Assembly: GCF_000971985.1 (NCBI RefSeq)
Contig: NZ_LAQQ01000021.1
Span: 1-46,577 of the forward strand
Direction of reading: 5' to 3'
DNA: 46,577 nucleotides
Source: Paenibacillus dauci
GTDB lineage: Bacteria; Bacillota; Bacilli; Paenibacillales; Paenibacillaceae
Shown: positions 34,754-46,518 of the stretch, piece by piece
Numbering within the stretch: position 1 is the stretch's first letter
Layout of the letters: the number at the start of each line of letters is the position of its first letter
Position numbers and translations under genes: made by a program
The notes under the pieces: generated by a model
Seen by the model: only the letters and a program-made list of their open reading frames with translations
Database searches by the model: none
Told to the model about the DNA's origin: nothing

Positions 34754-35371
34754 ATGTCGATTGAACTGTATAATACCCGTAAAGGAATCCATATCCGGCA
34801 ACTTCAGCCGGATGATGCCGAATCCCTACTGGAGCTTCGCCTGCAAAGCCGTGAGGCGAACCAGCAGTATGAACCGCAGTACCCGAAGGACTTTTTCACC
34901 TTAGCCAGTCAGCTGGATCTGATTTATCGACGTCGTCAGGAGGCAGCTGAAGATCGCGCCTATCTGTTTGGCATATTCATCACCGAGAATCAGGAGCTGA
35001 TCGGTACTCTTTCGCTGAGTCATATCGTTCGTGGTGTAGGTCAGTTCGCCGAGATTGGATATTCGATGAGTCATCTTCAGCAGGGCCAGGGATATATGAC
35101 TGCAGCTGTCGAGTTGGTACTGGAGTATGCTTTTCGCTCCCTTGGTCTGCATCGTATCCAGGCTGGTATTATTCCGCACAATATCGCTTCACGCCGTGTA
35201 GTGGAGAAATGCGGCTTCCAGGCAGAAGGAATCGCCCGCCAACTGGTTAAAATTAACGGCCAGTGGGAAGATCATCAGATCTATGCTATTCTTGCAAGTG
35301 ACCTGCGGGAAAAATCTTCCTCTATCTCCTACGAAGCACCTATGTCGCTTTCCGATCCAAAGTCTAACTAA
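34754..35371 (+). CDS. RimJ/RimL-type GNAT acetyltransferase
   Basis: The 205-residue product is a GNAT of the RimJ/RimL/ribosomal-protein serine acetyltransferase type. The acetyl-CoA loop is LQQGQGYMTAA (about 115-125) preceded by EIGYSMS. The following LGLHRIQAGIIPHNIASRRV and EKCGFQAEG segments are classic for this subgroup. The target may be a protein N-terminus, but this cannot be proved from sequence. AAAGGAGG lies eight bases before the ATG, and the gene starts 14 bases after tadA, so they form one operon. Confidence 0.9.
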   Translation: MSIELYNTRKGIHIRQLQPDDAESLLELRLQSREANQQYEPQYPKDFFTLASQLDLIYRRRQEAAEDRAYLFGIFITENQELIGTLSLSHIVRGVGQFAEIGYSMSHLQQGQGYMTAAVELVLEYAFRSLGLHRIQAGIIPHNIASRRVVEKCGFQAEGIARQLVKINGQWEDHQIYAILASDLREKSSSISYEAPMSLSDPKSN

Positions 35372-35396
35372 ACTTGCTATTTAGCTTGAATCTAGC

Positions 35397-35428
35397 CGGT
35401 ATGCTATATCCATGAATTAGGCATACCG
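35397..35428. repeat. inverted repeat after the RimJ-like gene
   Basis: Perfect arms CGGTATGC (35397-35404) and GCATACCG (35421-35428) form a hairpin with no T run. It may protect the 3' end; the true terminator is at 35476-35518. Confidence 0.5.
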
Positions 35429-35475
35429 CAGAACCGGGATTAAAGCACATTATACATTTTTCCTCAAAAGACAAA

Positions 35476-35518
35476 GCAAAAAACCTCCCTTTTCGCTATG
35501 AACAGGGAGGTTTTTTTG
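35476..35518. terminator. bidirectional terminator between the GNAT gene and the lipoprotein gene
   Basis: AAAAAACCTCCCT pairs with AGGGAGGTTTTTTT across about 13 bases. A and T runs flank both sides, so it can stop the convergent tadA-GNAT and lipoprotein transcripts. Confidence 0.88.
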
Positions 35519-35575
35519 AGACTATTGAAGATACATATCTTTCTCCTACAGACTGCTCTATTTATTCTGTGGATC

Positions 35576-36649
35576 TTAGTAACCCATTTCTTTTTGCAGC
35601 TGGTCCATGGTTACTACATCAGCACCTGTTGGGATACCCAGAGTAAATGCTTGTTTTTCATTGATTTTGGAATACTGGCTGCTTCCTTCCAGGGCTACTT
35701 TAACATTTTCTTTGGTATCCGGATTAGCGAATACAGCATCCATTACCATTTGTTGATATACCGGGAAGTTATCATCGTTGATTGCTGTATTTACATGGAA
35801 CTGGTTCAGTGTCATGTATTTATCCAGCTCATTCACGGATTTGGTAAATTCGTTCTGGGAATCTTCCGATTGAAGCGACTTTTTCACTTCATCGATATCG
35901 GATTGTGTAATGTTCAGTGCAGAACGGTATTCTTCTTTGGACAGTACATCCAGTACAGCTGGCAGTGCCTGTTTTACAAAGATCGTTACTGCTTCTTTGG
36001 CATTTTCGTTGGTTACTGCGAACTGAACAACTTGCTTGGCATCTACGCCTTCAGGCAGAGCTGCATCTTTTTTATCTACATCTTTGAAGTATTTCGCTTG
36101 GTCGTATTTATCCAGTACTGCACTGGACAGCTCCTGGGACAGTTTTTGGCTGGTTTGTACGCTCAGCGGTTTGTACTCCTGTCCTTCCATCTCAGCCAGT
36201 TCTTTCATGTCCAGCTTAAGGAATTTGCCGACTATCGTCTCTGGCAATGGCAGCATAGGGATTTGCGGGATTTTGACATACAGTGTGTCCTGCGTCATTA
36301 CCATTGGAACTTTGATATTGATTGCGCCATCGCTCAGGTTGACGTTCATTGTCATTTCCGTTTGCATTGGGTTACTCTGATATGCACCAGTCATGGAAAT
36401 CTGTGCATTTTTCAGTGTATTGGCAATCTGCGCATTGGTTGGATCTGTTGATGCTGCGCCGTCAGCAGATGTGAATGCCAGATTCGTAATTTTAAACTGG
36501 GTTGTCATTGCATACGATGTCATTTGTGCAGCATTGGTTACAGCTGCTTTTACGGCTGTTTTCGGTTCTTCTTTTTTCGTACAGCCTACCAGTGCCAGTG
36601 TGAATACCAGCAGGATCGCCAAAAGGCTTCCAGTCAATCTTTTGTTCAT
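35576..36649 (-). CDS. uncharacterised lipoprotein, 357 residues
   Basis: The signal peptide ends in a lipobox (ALVGC, Cys23), so the mature protein is a membrane-anchored lipoprotein on the outer face. The mature part begins KKEEPKTAVKAAVTNAAQM and continues with repeated beta-strand-like sections (YAMTTQFKITNLAF; TEMTMNVNLSDGAINIKVPM; DTLYVKIPQIPMLP), then helices. The pattern recalls large antiparallel-sheet lipid-binding lipoproteins, but I do not recognise a named family. Start choice: the ATG at 36647-36649 has AAAGGGG seven bases upstream; the 31-codon extension upstream does not look like a signal sequence. Confidence 0.8.
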   Translation of the reverse strand: MNKRLTGSLLAILLVFTLALVGCTKKEEPKTAVKAAVTNAAQMTSYAMTTQFKITNLAFTSADGAASTDPTNAQIANTLKNAQISMTGAYQSNPMQTEMTMNVNLSDGAINIKVPMVMTQDTLYVKIPQIPMLPLPETIVGKFLKLDMKELAEMEGQEYKPLSVQTSQKLSQELSSAVLDKYDQAKYFKDVDKKDAALPEGVDAKQVVQFAVTNENAKEAVTIFVKQALPAVLDVLSKEEYRSALNITQSDIDEVKKSLQSEDSQNEFTKSVNELDKYMTLNQFHVNTAINDDNFPVYQQMVMDAVFANPDTKENVKVALEGSSQYSKINEKQAFTLGIPTGADVVTMDQLQKEMGY

Positions 36650-36875
36650 GTTGTTACCCCTTTCGTTTGTGTCCATCAATGAAGTATTGCTCCATGTCTC
36701 GCAAGCAAACGTTTTACGGACTCCGCATCCATGATAAACCATTTTGACAGTATTTTAAATGACAAACCTAAAATTGGTTGCAAATAATTGCAAAATGATC
36801 AAATTTCACCTGAAATTCGGCTTTTTACCGACCGATTCCAGATTTTGTTTCATGCAAAAGACGATGCAGGAATCT

Positions 36876-37775
36876 CTAGTGAATATCCCTTTTCTTAAAA
36901 CGTCCACCTTTGACATCATGAATATTACCGACTGCCATAAACGCATTTCCGTCAAAATGATTGACGATTTCCTTAAGCTTGGCTTCTTCCAGTCGGGTAA
37001 TGACACAGAAGATAACCTTCTTCTCTTCTCCCGAAAAGCCGCCTTCTCCGGATAAATAAGTAACCGTTCTACCCAACCGACTAATAATCGCATCGCCTAT
37101 ATCATGTGTACGTTCGCTGATAATCCATACCGACTTGGATTGATCCAGACCATCGATCGTAATATCAATGACCTTGGTCGCGATATAGTAGGCGATAATG
37201 GAATACATCGCTCTGTCCCAGCCAAATACGAATCCTGCTCCGCACAGAATAAATACGTTCAGGATCATTACAATTTCTCCTACAGAGAAAACCGTTCGCC
37301 GGGATAACAAGATAGCAATAATCTCTGTTCCGTCCAGAGAGCCGCCGGAGCGCAATACAAGCCCTGTACCCAATCCGAGAAACATGCCTCCAAATACAAA
37401 GGCCAGTACCGTTTCTTTGACAAAGGCTTCGACCGGATGCAGCAGCAGCGTGCCGGTCGACATGACGGTAATTCCCAGCAATGTAGACAATGCAAACGTC
37501 TTGCCAATTTGCTTGTAACCAAGAATCAGAAATGGAATATTGAGCAGAAACAGAAATACTCCCAGCTTCCATCCCGTCAAATAGGACATGATGATCGATA
37601 TCCCTGTAATTCCGCCGTCTGTAATGTTGTTAGGTACCAGGAACAGCTCCAGTGCAGCGGCTACTGTGGCAGCCCCCAGAATAATCAGCAGCGAGCGAAT
37701 CAGCGTACTTTTGAGTGAACGTCTTCCGTGTTCTACCGGTGTGAACTCGGATACCGGAGGTTGTTTTACAGCCAT
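36876..37775 (-). CDS. YitT family membrane protein
   Basis: The 299-residue product has the YitT architecture: an N-terminal five- or six-helix membrane part (DUF161; LELFLVPNNITDGGITGISI, GGMFLGLGTGLVLRSGGSLDGTEI) and a C-terminal cytosolic DUF2179 domain (IDGLDQSKSVWIISERTHDI...VIFCVITRLEEAKLKEIV). The biochemical function of the family is not established; transport is a common guess. AAAGGAGG lies just before the ATG. No strong terminator follows; a GAATTTCA/TGAAATTT hairpin near 36805-36823 is the best candidate. Confidence 0.9.
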   Translation of the reverse strand: MAVKQPPVSEFTPVEHGRRSLKSTLIRSLLIILGAATVAAALELFLVPNNITDGGITGISIIMSYLTGWKLGVFLFLLNIPFLILGYKQIGKTFALSTLLGITVMSTGTLLLHPVEAFVKETVLAFVFGGMFLGLGTGLVLRSGGSLDGTEIIAILLSRRTVFSVGEIVMILNVFILCGAGFVFGWDRAMYSIIAYYIATKVIDITIDGLDQSKSVWIISERTHDIGDAIISRLGRTVTYLSGEGGFSGEEKKVIFCVITRLEEAKLKEIVNHFDGNAFMAVGNIHDVKGGRFKKRDIH

Positions 37776-37922
37776 GGCTTTCCTCCTTTTTCTATGTACG
37801 TACTTTCATGCTATATGGTGGCAACTTTTTTCCAGCTGTCCGAAAATGCAAAACGTTCACCCTTATATTATGGCATAAAATGGATGATCATCCTATATAA
37901 ATCAAGCTATCTGCCACAAAAC

Positions 37923-37956
37923 ACAAAAAAAGCCGCTCCTCTTCGGAACGACTTGG
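37923..37956 (-). terminator. tRNA-Ser terminator
   Basis: The minus strand has AAGTCGTTCC pairing with GGAGCGGCTT (one wobble/mismatch) and a run of seven T, 15 bases past the tRNA 3' end. Confidence 0.85.
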
Positions 37957-37970
37957 TTATTGTAGATGTA

Positions 37971-38059
37971 TGGCGGAGAGGGTGGGATTCGAACCCACGT
38001 GGGCTTGCACCCTAACGGTTTTCAAGACCGCCCCGTTATGACCGCTTCGGTACCTCTCC
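37971..38059 (-). tRNA. tRNA-Ser(UGA)
   Basis: On the minus strand the gene opens with GGAGAGG and closes with CCTCTCC-G-CCA, with CCA encoded. The anticodon arm is CGGTCTTGAAAACCG, giving anticodon UGA for UCA/UCN serine codons. The long variable arm (GGGTGCAAGCCC region) and the T arm GTGGGTTCGAATCCCAC are as expected for a class II serine tRNA of 89 bases. It lies just downstream of serS, matching the tRNA-Ser beside serS in B. subtilis. Confidence 0.97.
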
Positions 38060-38088
38060 ATTAAATCCTAATATTGCACAACACAAAT

Positions 38089-38117
38089 ATCATAACATAC
38101 ATCTTTGTACATGACAA
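38089..38117 (-). promoter_or_regulatory. tRNA-Ser promoter
   Basis: Minus-strand -35 TTGTCA (38112-38117), 17-base spacer, -10 TATGAT (38089-38094), placed right after the serS stop codon. The tRNA can thus be made independently of serS. Confidence 0.7.
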
Positions 38118-38120
38118 CTT

Positions 38121-39419
<1,299 letters not shown>

Positions 39420-39431
39420 CTAATAAAATAA

Positions 39432-39595
39432 CCTTAACTCCCGGTTCTCTTTATCGCCGACAGGGCAGCTCTTCCGCAGCCACCTGTATAGGCGGTAATC
39501 TGCCGGAAGCGCAATACACTGTACCGGGCAAGCGAGAACTTGCCGCCATCCGCAGAGAATCAAGTTCTACCGGCGGAAGCTGCCAAGAGTTAAGG
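39432..39595 (-). promoter_or_regulatory. large structured leader of serS, class unknown
   Basis: The minus-strand leader is closed by perfect 9-bp arms CCTTAACTC/GAGTTAAGG (39587-39595 and 39432-39440). Inside, GGCAGCTTCCGC (39573-39584) pairs with GCGGAAGAGCTGCC (39464-39477, two-base bulge), and AGAACTTG/CAAGTTCT (39561-39568 and 39535-39542) form an inner stem. The closing helix ends about 10 bases before the serS ribosome binding site. A serine T-box would be expected here, and TGGC occurs in an ACAGG/CCTGT-flanked position, but the conserved AGGGTGGNACCGCG core is absent. It is also GC-richer than its flanks. Confidence 0.65.
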
Positions 39596-39640
39596 TATGG
39601 TCAATCCTGTATATTCCTGTTTACATACATTTCTCTATAC

Positions 39641-39669
39641 ATTATAAGTCCAATAATCGATCCTGTAAT
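39641..39669 (-). promoter_or_regulatory. serS promoter
   Basis: Minus-strand -35 ATTACA (39664-39669), 17-base spacer, -10 TATAAT (39641-39646). Predicted start is near 39634, so the leader is about 225 bases and includes the whole structured element. It follows the pdxT stop by 40 bases with no terminator seen. Confidence 0.65.
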
Positions 39670-39684
39670 CCGCTAATAAGCCAA

Positions 39685-40269
39685 TTATTGGGCAGTAGCC
39701 AGAGACTGTGCCACCATATCCACAAAGTACTGATGAAGACGATAATCATCGGTCAATTCGGGATGGAAAGAGCAGGCTAGCAGGTGTCCCTGTCTTGCTG
39801 TGACAATCTCATCGTGATACACAGAGAGTACTTCGACTCCTTCGCCAACGTCCTGGATAAGCGGTGCACGGATAAATACCGCACGGATCGGCTCATCAAT
39901 TCCTTTAACATCCAGATCGGTCTCGAAGCTCTCACGCTGTCTGCCAAACGCATTACGGGATACGGTCATATTCATGAGGGACAAATGTGCCTGATCGTGA
40001 CCAGCGATTCGTTCTGCCAGTACAATCAACCCGGCACAGGTACCGAACAAAGGCTTACCCTGAGCAGAAAACTGCTGCAGTGCTTCAATAAAGCCGTATT
40101 GGCGCATCAGCTTGCCGATTGTTGTGCTCTCTCCACCGGGAATAACGATCCCGTCGATCTCTTCCAGCTGCTCAACACGCTTGACAGTAACAGCTTCCGC
40201 TCCTGCCAGCTGAAGACTTCGGATATGCTCTGCAACGGCACCCTGTAGTGCCAAGACACCGATTTTCAT
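39685..40269 (-). CDS. pdxT: pyridoxal 5'-phosphate synthase glutaminase subunit PdxT
   Basis: PdxT hydrolyses glutamine and channels ammonia to PdxS for vitamin B6 synthesis. The 194-residue product is a class I glutamine amidotransferase with the nucleophile in FGTCAGLIV (near residue 79), the catalytic His-Glu in SFHPELTDD and the GGESTTIGKLM oxyanion segment. Start choice: MKIGVLALQGAVAEH at 40269 has AAGGA upstream; the 15-codon extension would overlap pdxS and has no site. It follows pdxS by 16 bases as one operon. Confidence 0.96.
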   Translation of the reverse strand: MKIGVLALQGAVAEHIRSLQLAGAEAVTVKRVEQLEEIDGIVIPGGESTTIGKLMRQYGFIEALQQFSAQGKPLFGTCAGLIVLAERIAGHDQAHLSLMNMTVSRNAFGRQRESFETDLDVKGIDEPIRAVFIRAPLIQDVGEGVEVLSVYHDEIVTARQGHLLACSFHPELTDDYRLHQYFVDMVAQSLATAQ

Positions 40270-40285
40270 ATGCAATCCTTCTTTC

Positions 40286-41167
40286 TTACCAGCCGCGATC
40301 CTGCATGCGCTCACCTGGAGTTAATTTGGAGATTTCAATACCTTTCATTGGAGCACCCAGATTTTTGGATACTTCTGCGATCAGCTTGTAATCATTATAG
40401 TGCGTAGTAGCTTCTACAATCGCACGGGCGAATTTCTCAGGGCTGTCGGATTTGAAAATACCGGAACCTACGAATACACCGTCAGCACCAAGATGCATCA
40501 TCAATGCTGCATCCGCTGGTGTTGCCACGCCGCCTGCCGCAAAGTTAACGACTGGCAGTTTGCCGTTCTCGTGTACGCCGATCAGCAGATCATAAGCAAC
40601 ACCCAGGTTTTTCGCTTCCGCGTACAGTTCATCTTTAGACATGTTCTGTACTTTGCGAATCTGGCTGTTGATATGACGCATATGACGTACCGCTTCTACG
40701 ATATTACCGGTTCCCGGTTCGCCTTTGGTACGGATCATAGATGCACCTTCACCGATACGACGCAGTGCTTCTCCCAGATCTTTGGCACCACATACGAATG
40801 GTACTGTAAAATCATGTTTATCAATATGGAATACTTCATCAGCCGGAGTCAATACTTCACTCTCATCGAGGTAATCGACACCCAGTGATTCCAGTACTTT
40901 AGCTTCTACATAGTGACCAATACGTGCTTTGGCCATAACAGGAATGGAGACCACTTTCATAACTTCTTCCACAATGGTAGGATCAGCCATACGTGCTACT
41001 CCACCGGCAGCGCGAATATCAGAAGGTACACGCTCGAGAGCCATAACCGCTGTAGCACCAGCAGCTTCGGCTACTTTTGCCTGCTCCGCATTCATGACGT
41101 CCATAATGACGCCGCCTTTTTGCATTTCTGCCATACCTCTTTTAACTCTCGATGTACCAGTTTCCAT
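40286..41167 (-). CDS. pdxS: pyridoxal 5'-phosphate synthase subunit PdxS
   Basis: PdxS builds pyridoxal 5'-phosphate from ribose 5-phosphate, glyceraldehyde 3-phosphate and ammonia. The 293-residue TIM barrel has the two catalytic lysines in VMAKARIGH and [12 protein letters not shown], plus the highly conserved [18 protein letters not shown] and [11 protein letters not shown] blocks. Start choice: an ATG two codons earlier (41171-41173) is one base from AGGAGG, so the next ATG (41165-41167), seven bases away, is preferred. Confidence 0.97.
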   Translation of the reverse strand: METGTSRVKRGMAEMQKGGVIMDVMNAEQAKVAEAAGATAVMALERVPSDIRAAGGVARMADPTIVEEVMKVVSIPVMAKARIGHYVEAKVLESLGVDYLDESEVLTPADEVFHIDKHDFTVPFVCGAKDLGEALRRIGEGASMIRTKGEPGTGNIVEAVRHMRHINSQIRKVQNMSKDELYAEAKNLGVAYDLLIGVHENGKLPVVNFAAGGVATPADAALMMHLGADGVFVGSGIFKSDSPEKFARAIVEATTHYNDYKLIAEVSKNLGAPMKGIEISKLTPGERMQDRGW

Positions 41168-41307
41168 GTCCATGCCTCCTGATTATTTCTATAAGCATTG
41201 TGCATAGCATAATGCTGACTTCCTGATAATGATGTGATTCCGTCAGCTTACGCCATGGAAGTCATACGCACTGCCAGCGCGGATTGCAGGACAGAATCTA
41301 ACTCATA

Positions 41308-41336
41308 ATTTTACATGACACTTCTGCAATATACAA
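41308..41336 (-). promoter_or_regulatory. pdxST promoter
   Basis: Minus-strand -35 TTGTAT (41331-41336), 17-base spacer, -10 TAAAAT (41308-41313), giving a leader of about 135 bases. No riboswitch was recognised in it. Confidence 0.6.
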
Positions 41337-41442
41337 TACATTTACTTCGAGCAGGTAAAGTGAAAAAGCGGCTATGAAAGAGAAACAGAACGTCTTTCCA
41401 ATACACACTGTACATCTATTTCACAGCATGGTACAGGTTCAA

Positions 41443-42852
41443 TTAGAACATATTTTTAACAGAATCGAACAGATCGCCAAACAGATCACCGATCGAGCGG
41501 AAGAACAAGCGCAACCAGCTTCCTTTTTCGACGGGTTCAGCAGCAATCAGGTTAACCGTAGTGACCTGATCCTGAGCGATACTGTCGTTTTTGTAAGTGT
41601 ATGTGATTGTTCCAAGCGCTTTGCTTGCTGCGATTGGAGCAGTGCGTGCTGCTTCATCAGATTGAGCTACAGTGTACGTTACGTTTTTCGGCTCTGTGCC
41701 TTTTGGTACGACTACGTTAACAGCTGCATCGGTAACAACAGGCACTTCTGTTGCTGCACCTTTGACTACCGGAATAGTAGCTAGACCGGATACAGCGGAT
41801 TTTGCACCAATGATTTGTTTGACTTCAAAGTTATCAAAGCCATAATCAAGCACTTTTTTGGTTTGTTTGAAGCGTTCTGCTTCCGTTTCCGCTCCCATAA
41901 CGACACTGATCAGACGCATGCCATTACGTTCAGCTGTTCCTGTAAAGCATTGCTTGGCTGCTGCGGTATGACCTGTCTTCAAACCATCCAGACCTGGATA
42001 AGCGTATGCTTTGAAGTTGGTGATGGATGAGTTGGATTCCAGCATCCAGTTCCAGTTCACTACAGGATCTTTATCTGTCGGACGGAATTTGAAGGATTGA
42101 ATACTGGTCACGTCGCTAAAATCAGGATGATCATCAACAATATGACGAGCCAGAATCGCTGTATCCATTGCCGACATTATCGTCTCTTTACCATCATCCG
42201 GACGACTTGCTTCCGGCATATCTGCGATATTTAAACCAGTCGCGTTGGCAAAGTGAGCTGTTTTCATACCAAATTCTTTGGCTTTGGCATTCATCAATTT
42301 AACAAAATCTTTCTCTGTACCGCCAATTTGTTCAGCCAATGCTACAGAAGCATCATTGGCTGATCCAATTGCCATAGCCTTATACAAGTCCAGTACAGTA
42401 TGCTTATCACCTGCTGCAAGGAACACACGTGAGCCGATTTGAGCAGCAGCATTTTCAGATACGGTTACCACATCGTCCCATTTCAGCTTGCCTTGTTTGA
42501 CATAGTCAGACACCAAGTATTCTGTCATCATTTTGGACATACTTGCTGGTGGTAGAGCTTCATCGCTATTGATAGACAACAAAATTTTACCGGTTGATGC
42601 TTCCATCAATACGGCAGATTTCACCTGTAATTCAGGTGCTTTGATATTAGATACAGCTCCTGTTTTGGTATCAGTAGCCGCTGTGGATTTGGTATCTGCG
42701 GCCTTCGAATTGGTAGCAGCTGCTGCCATAGCAGTTGTAGGAATAATCGTGGACATACAAAGCATATTTACAAGCATCAGTGATGCTACACTTTTTTTGA
42801 TCAATTGACGTTTCGACTTCTTACCTTTTTGCGTTAATAACTTGCGTTCCAA
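41443..42852 (-). CDS. dacA: D-alanyl-D-alanine carboxypeptidase DacA (PBP5 type)
   Basis: DacA trims the terminal D-Ala from wall pentapeptides. The product has a long signal region with a basic start (RKLLTQKGKKSKRQLIKK) and hydrophobic core ending TAMAAAA, an Ala/Thr-rich spacer, then the penicillin-binding catalytic domain with SMSK (SxxK), SAND (SxN) and LKTGHT (KTG). A beta-rich PBP5 C-terminal domain and an amphipathic tail (SWLRLFFRSIGDLFGDLF) for membrane attachment follow. Start choice: an ATG at 42892-42894 has no ribosome binding site, while a TTG at 42850-42852 has GAGGGGAG 10 bases upstream, so TTG is preferred (469 residues). The order guaB-dacA-pdxS matches B. subtilis. Confidence 0.9.
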   Translation of the reverse strand: MERKLLTQKGKKSKRQLIKKSVASLMLVNMLCMSTIIPTTAMAAAATNSKAADTKSTAATDTKTGAVSNIKAPELQVKSAVLMEASTGKILLSINSDEALPPASMSKMMTEYLVSDYVKQGKLKWDDVVTVSENAAAQIGSRVFLAAGDKHTVLDLYKAMAIGSANDASVALAEQIGGTEKDFVKLMNAKAKEFGMKTAHFANATGLNIADMPEASRPDDGKETIMSAMDTAILARHIVDDHPDFSDVTSIQSFKFRPTDKDPVVNWNWMLESNSSITNFKAYAYPGLDGLKTGHTAAAKQCFTGTAERNGMRLISVVMGAETEAERFKQTKKVLDYGFDNFEVKQIIGAKSAVSGLATIPVVKGAATEVPVVTDAAVNVVVPKGTEPKNVTYTVAQSDEAARTAPIAASKALGTITYTYKNDSIAQDQVTTVNLIAAEPVEKGSWLRLFFRSIGDLFGDLFDSVKNMF

Positions 42853-43382
42853 TGTATTAATGCTCCCCTCAAAGTCATAGCTTATGTTGTTCATGTAATA
42901 TACAGTATTCGGCGTTTATGCATTTTAATGATGCAATCATCGGTAAATCTCCAGATCCGAATGATTACAGTCATCTCTTCCCGGATAATTCAGCTATTCA
43001 ATAGACTACATAATAATCTATTTTGTAAAATAGCTGCTTATGTAACAGGCATAACATACGGAAAAGCCCAATATCACAATGACTTTCTAATTTTAGCACA
43101 CGCCGCCATGCAAAAAAAGACAAGCTTGCTGAAAATCACAAGCTTGTCCGAACGTCAATAAAAATATAAAACGCCAGCCAGGTCGCTTAATCAAATTTTG
43201 TAACAAAAAGAGAATATATGGAACGTGTCTACTTCTTCTATATCACTTTTGCTACATCATTTTATGAATATGACCTGACTGACTATTTAAATTTCATTTC
43301 AGCTGCTGTCCATATAAATGCTGTTCATCACAAGTAGTCAGTACTGCTCTGCTGATAATAGCTCTCTTGTGCTGAGATTCTA
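42853..43382. other. dacA-guaB intergenic region
   Basis: This 530-base gap contains the guaB-side terminator (43112-43149) and the dacA leader. No promoter with both hexamers was found for dacA; TATATT at about 42901 is a bare -10. Nothing gene-like was seen in 43150-43382. Confidence 0.5.
43111..43149 (-). terminator. terminator downstream of guaB
   Basis: The minus strand has GACAAGCTTG pairing with CAAGCTTGTC across a 10-base loop, followed by seven T. It is 235 bases past the guaB stop, an unusually long 3' untranslated region. Confidence 0.88.
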
Positions 43383-45054
<1,672 letters not shown>

Positions 45055-45064
45055 TATTATTGCC

Positions 45065-45093
45065 ATCTTAGCAAAGGGGTTATAGGCTGTCAA
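45065..45093 (-). promoter_or_regulatory. guaB promoter
   Basis: Minus-strand -35 TTGACA (45088-45093), 17-base spacer, -10 TAAGAT (45065-45070). Start is near 45058, in GGCAAT. Confidence 0.75.
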
Positions 45094-45120
45094 GAATGTT
45101 CGGGGAATATCACTTAATTC

Positions 45121-45605
45121 CAAGCCTTTGCTCTTATAAGGAGTACTTTTGTCCACTCTCCAAGGACATTTCTGTTTATAATTCTTTTATGTATCTAAAG
45201 CGTATCATTTCTGTGGCGTTTATAATTATTCTATAGCCACTCTGTGTTTGTCCTAACTTAGCTACCTCTATATGTATTCTTTGATAATTCTTTGCTCGTT
45301 CTTTAATGATTCTTTACTCGTTCTTTATGAACTCTTTACTTGCTCTTTATGAGCTTTCATCGGCTTTTTTTGTATTTTATTTATGCTCTATCTATGTTGC
45401 ATCTCATTTTTAGTATAATCCTGTTTATCTCTCGTCTTTCCACCTCTATTTTGATTTTTACCTTATGATATTTTCCATTTATCATTAATGAACTACAAAT
45501 CATAATCCAGCTCATAACTTTTACTAAATAATTCATTATACATGTATTATCATAAAAACACTTTCAAATTACTTCACTACCATTCCCAATTAAAAGTTTA
45601 TCCAA
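45121..45605. other. AT-rich intergenic stretch without genes
   Basis: No ORF has a ribosome binding site here. The notable content is three degenerate 22-bp direct repeats at 45288-45353. The rest is T-rich on the plus strand. Confidence 0.5.
45288..45353 (+). repeat. three tandem 22-bp imperfect repeats
   Basis: Units at 45288-45309, 45310-45331 and 45332-45353 share TTCTTTACTCGTTCTTTATGA with a few changes each. They lie about 280 bases upstream of the promoter at 45610. Confidence 0.7.
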
Positions 45606-45609
45606 TTTT

Positions 45610-45638
45610 TTTCCATAATTATGAATAAGCACTATAAT
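45610..45638 (+). promoter_or_regulatory. promoter of the secreted gene at 45688
   Basis: Plus-strand -35 TTTCCA (45610-45615), 17-base spacer, -10 TATAAT (45633-45638), with a leader of about 43 bases. Confidence 0.65.
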
Positions 45639-45687
45639 ATTGGGTACTTTATAAACAAACCACTTTAACCTCGAAAGGAGTTTGATT

Positions 45688-46305
45688 ATGAAAAAGGGTA
45701 TTGCTTCTTTACTCGTTGGATCTGCTCTATTGATTGGTACAGGTACTGGTGCATTGGCGGCTACGAACATGGAGGAAGTAACTGCATATTTGAATGATCA
45801 AATCAAAGTAGAAGTAAATGGAAATCCAGCAACATTGCAAACAGCTAATGGTACTGAGGTAACACCTCTTACCTATAACGGTACAACTTATCTTCCTGTT
45901 CGTGCAACAGCCGAGCTGATGGGAGCCAATGTCGTATATAATGCTGCTACAAGTACGGTTCAACTTACTACTGCTACAGGCAATACGTATGCAGGTAATG
46001 CTGCTTCAACGGGCACCACTGATACCAGTGGTACTACAAATAATATGAGTGGAACCACTACAGCTCCTGCTACAGATACAACTAATAATGCAGGTACAAC
46101 AAGTACAAATACGGATACTACCGGCACTACTAATTCATTCACTGAGACCACTAATAGTGGTACTGTAAATGGCAATGGCGGTACTGTAGATTCTACTACA
46201 GGCGGTGAAGTAGAAAGTCCTGCATCTGGAACAAATGTAGATTCTACAACTGGTGGATCTACTAACCCGAGCCAGGATGACGATTCTATAGGTGAAGATA
46301 ATTAA
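45688..46305 (+). CDS. secreted protein with copper-amine-oxidase-N-like domain and Thr/Gly-rich tail
   Basis: The 205-residue product has a signal peptide (about 1-26, ending ALAA). Next is a short domain (about 30-92) with the pattern VEVNGNPATLQ...VTPLTYNGTTYLPVRATAELMGANVVYN, typical of the copper amine oxidase N-terminal-like module common in Paenibacillus surface proteins. The last 110 residues are a low-complexity Thr/Gly/Asn/Ser-rich tail ending in acidic DDDSIGEDN. No catalytic motif or sorting signal is seen. The ATG has AAAGGAG seven bases upstream. A wall or matrix role is possible but inferred. Confidence 0.85.
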   Translation: MKKGIASLLVGSALLIGTGTGALAATNMEEVTAYLNDQIKVEVNGNPATLQTANGTEVTPLTYNGTTYLPVRATAELMGANVVYNAATSTVQLTTATGNTYAGNAASTGTTDTSGTTNNMSGTTTAPATDTTNNAGTTSTNTDTTGTTNSFTETTNSGTVNGNGGTVDSTTGGEVESPASGTNVDSTTGGSTNPSQDDDSIGEDN

Positions 46306-46340
46306 TATATCTAATTTAATTCCGATACTATTATAAATAA

Positions 46341-46397
46341 ATGAAATATGAAGTAGTTAAATATACTTCAAAATTTCATATGAATACTAATTAGTAT
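46341..46397. repeat. AT-rich stem-loop and 14-bp palindrome
   Basis: ATGAAAT..GAAGTA pairs with TACTTC..ATTTCAT (46341-46379), followed at once by the perfect palindrome ATACTAATTAGTAT (46384-46397). They sit between the secreted gene and its terminator. Confidence 0.5.
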
Positions 46398-46401
46398 CAC
46401 A

Positions 46402-46437
46402 ATAAGGCTCTTTCCATCAGGAAAGAGCCTTATATTT
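46402..46437 (+). terminator. terminator of the secreted gene
   Basis: AAGGCTCTTTCC pairs with GGAAAGAGCCTT across four bases, followed by an AT-rich T tract (TATATTTAT). Confidence 0.8.
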
Positions 46438-46518
46438 ATAATCCTATTTTAAAAAATATATACCTATATCTATCTGCCCAAAATCTCGAAAAGTCTATGA
46501 AAGCTTACAAAAGCAAAC

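Noticed and set aside
35397..35428. Terminator for the RimJ-like gene
   Set aside because: The stem is good but no T run follows; the strong terminator is at 35476-35518.
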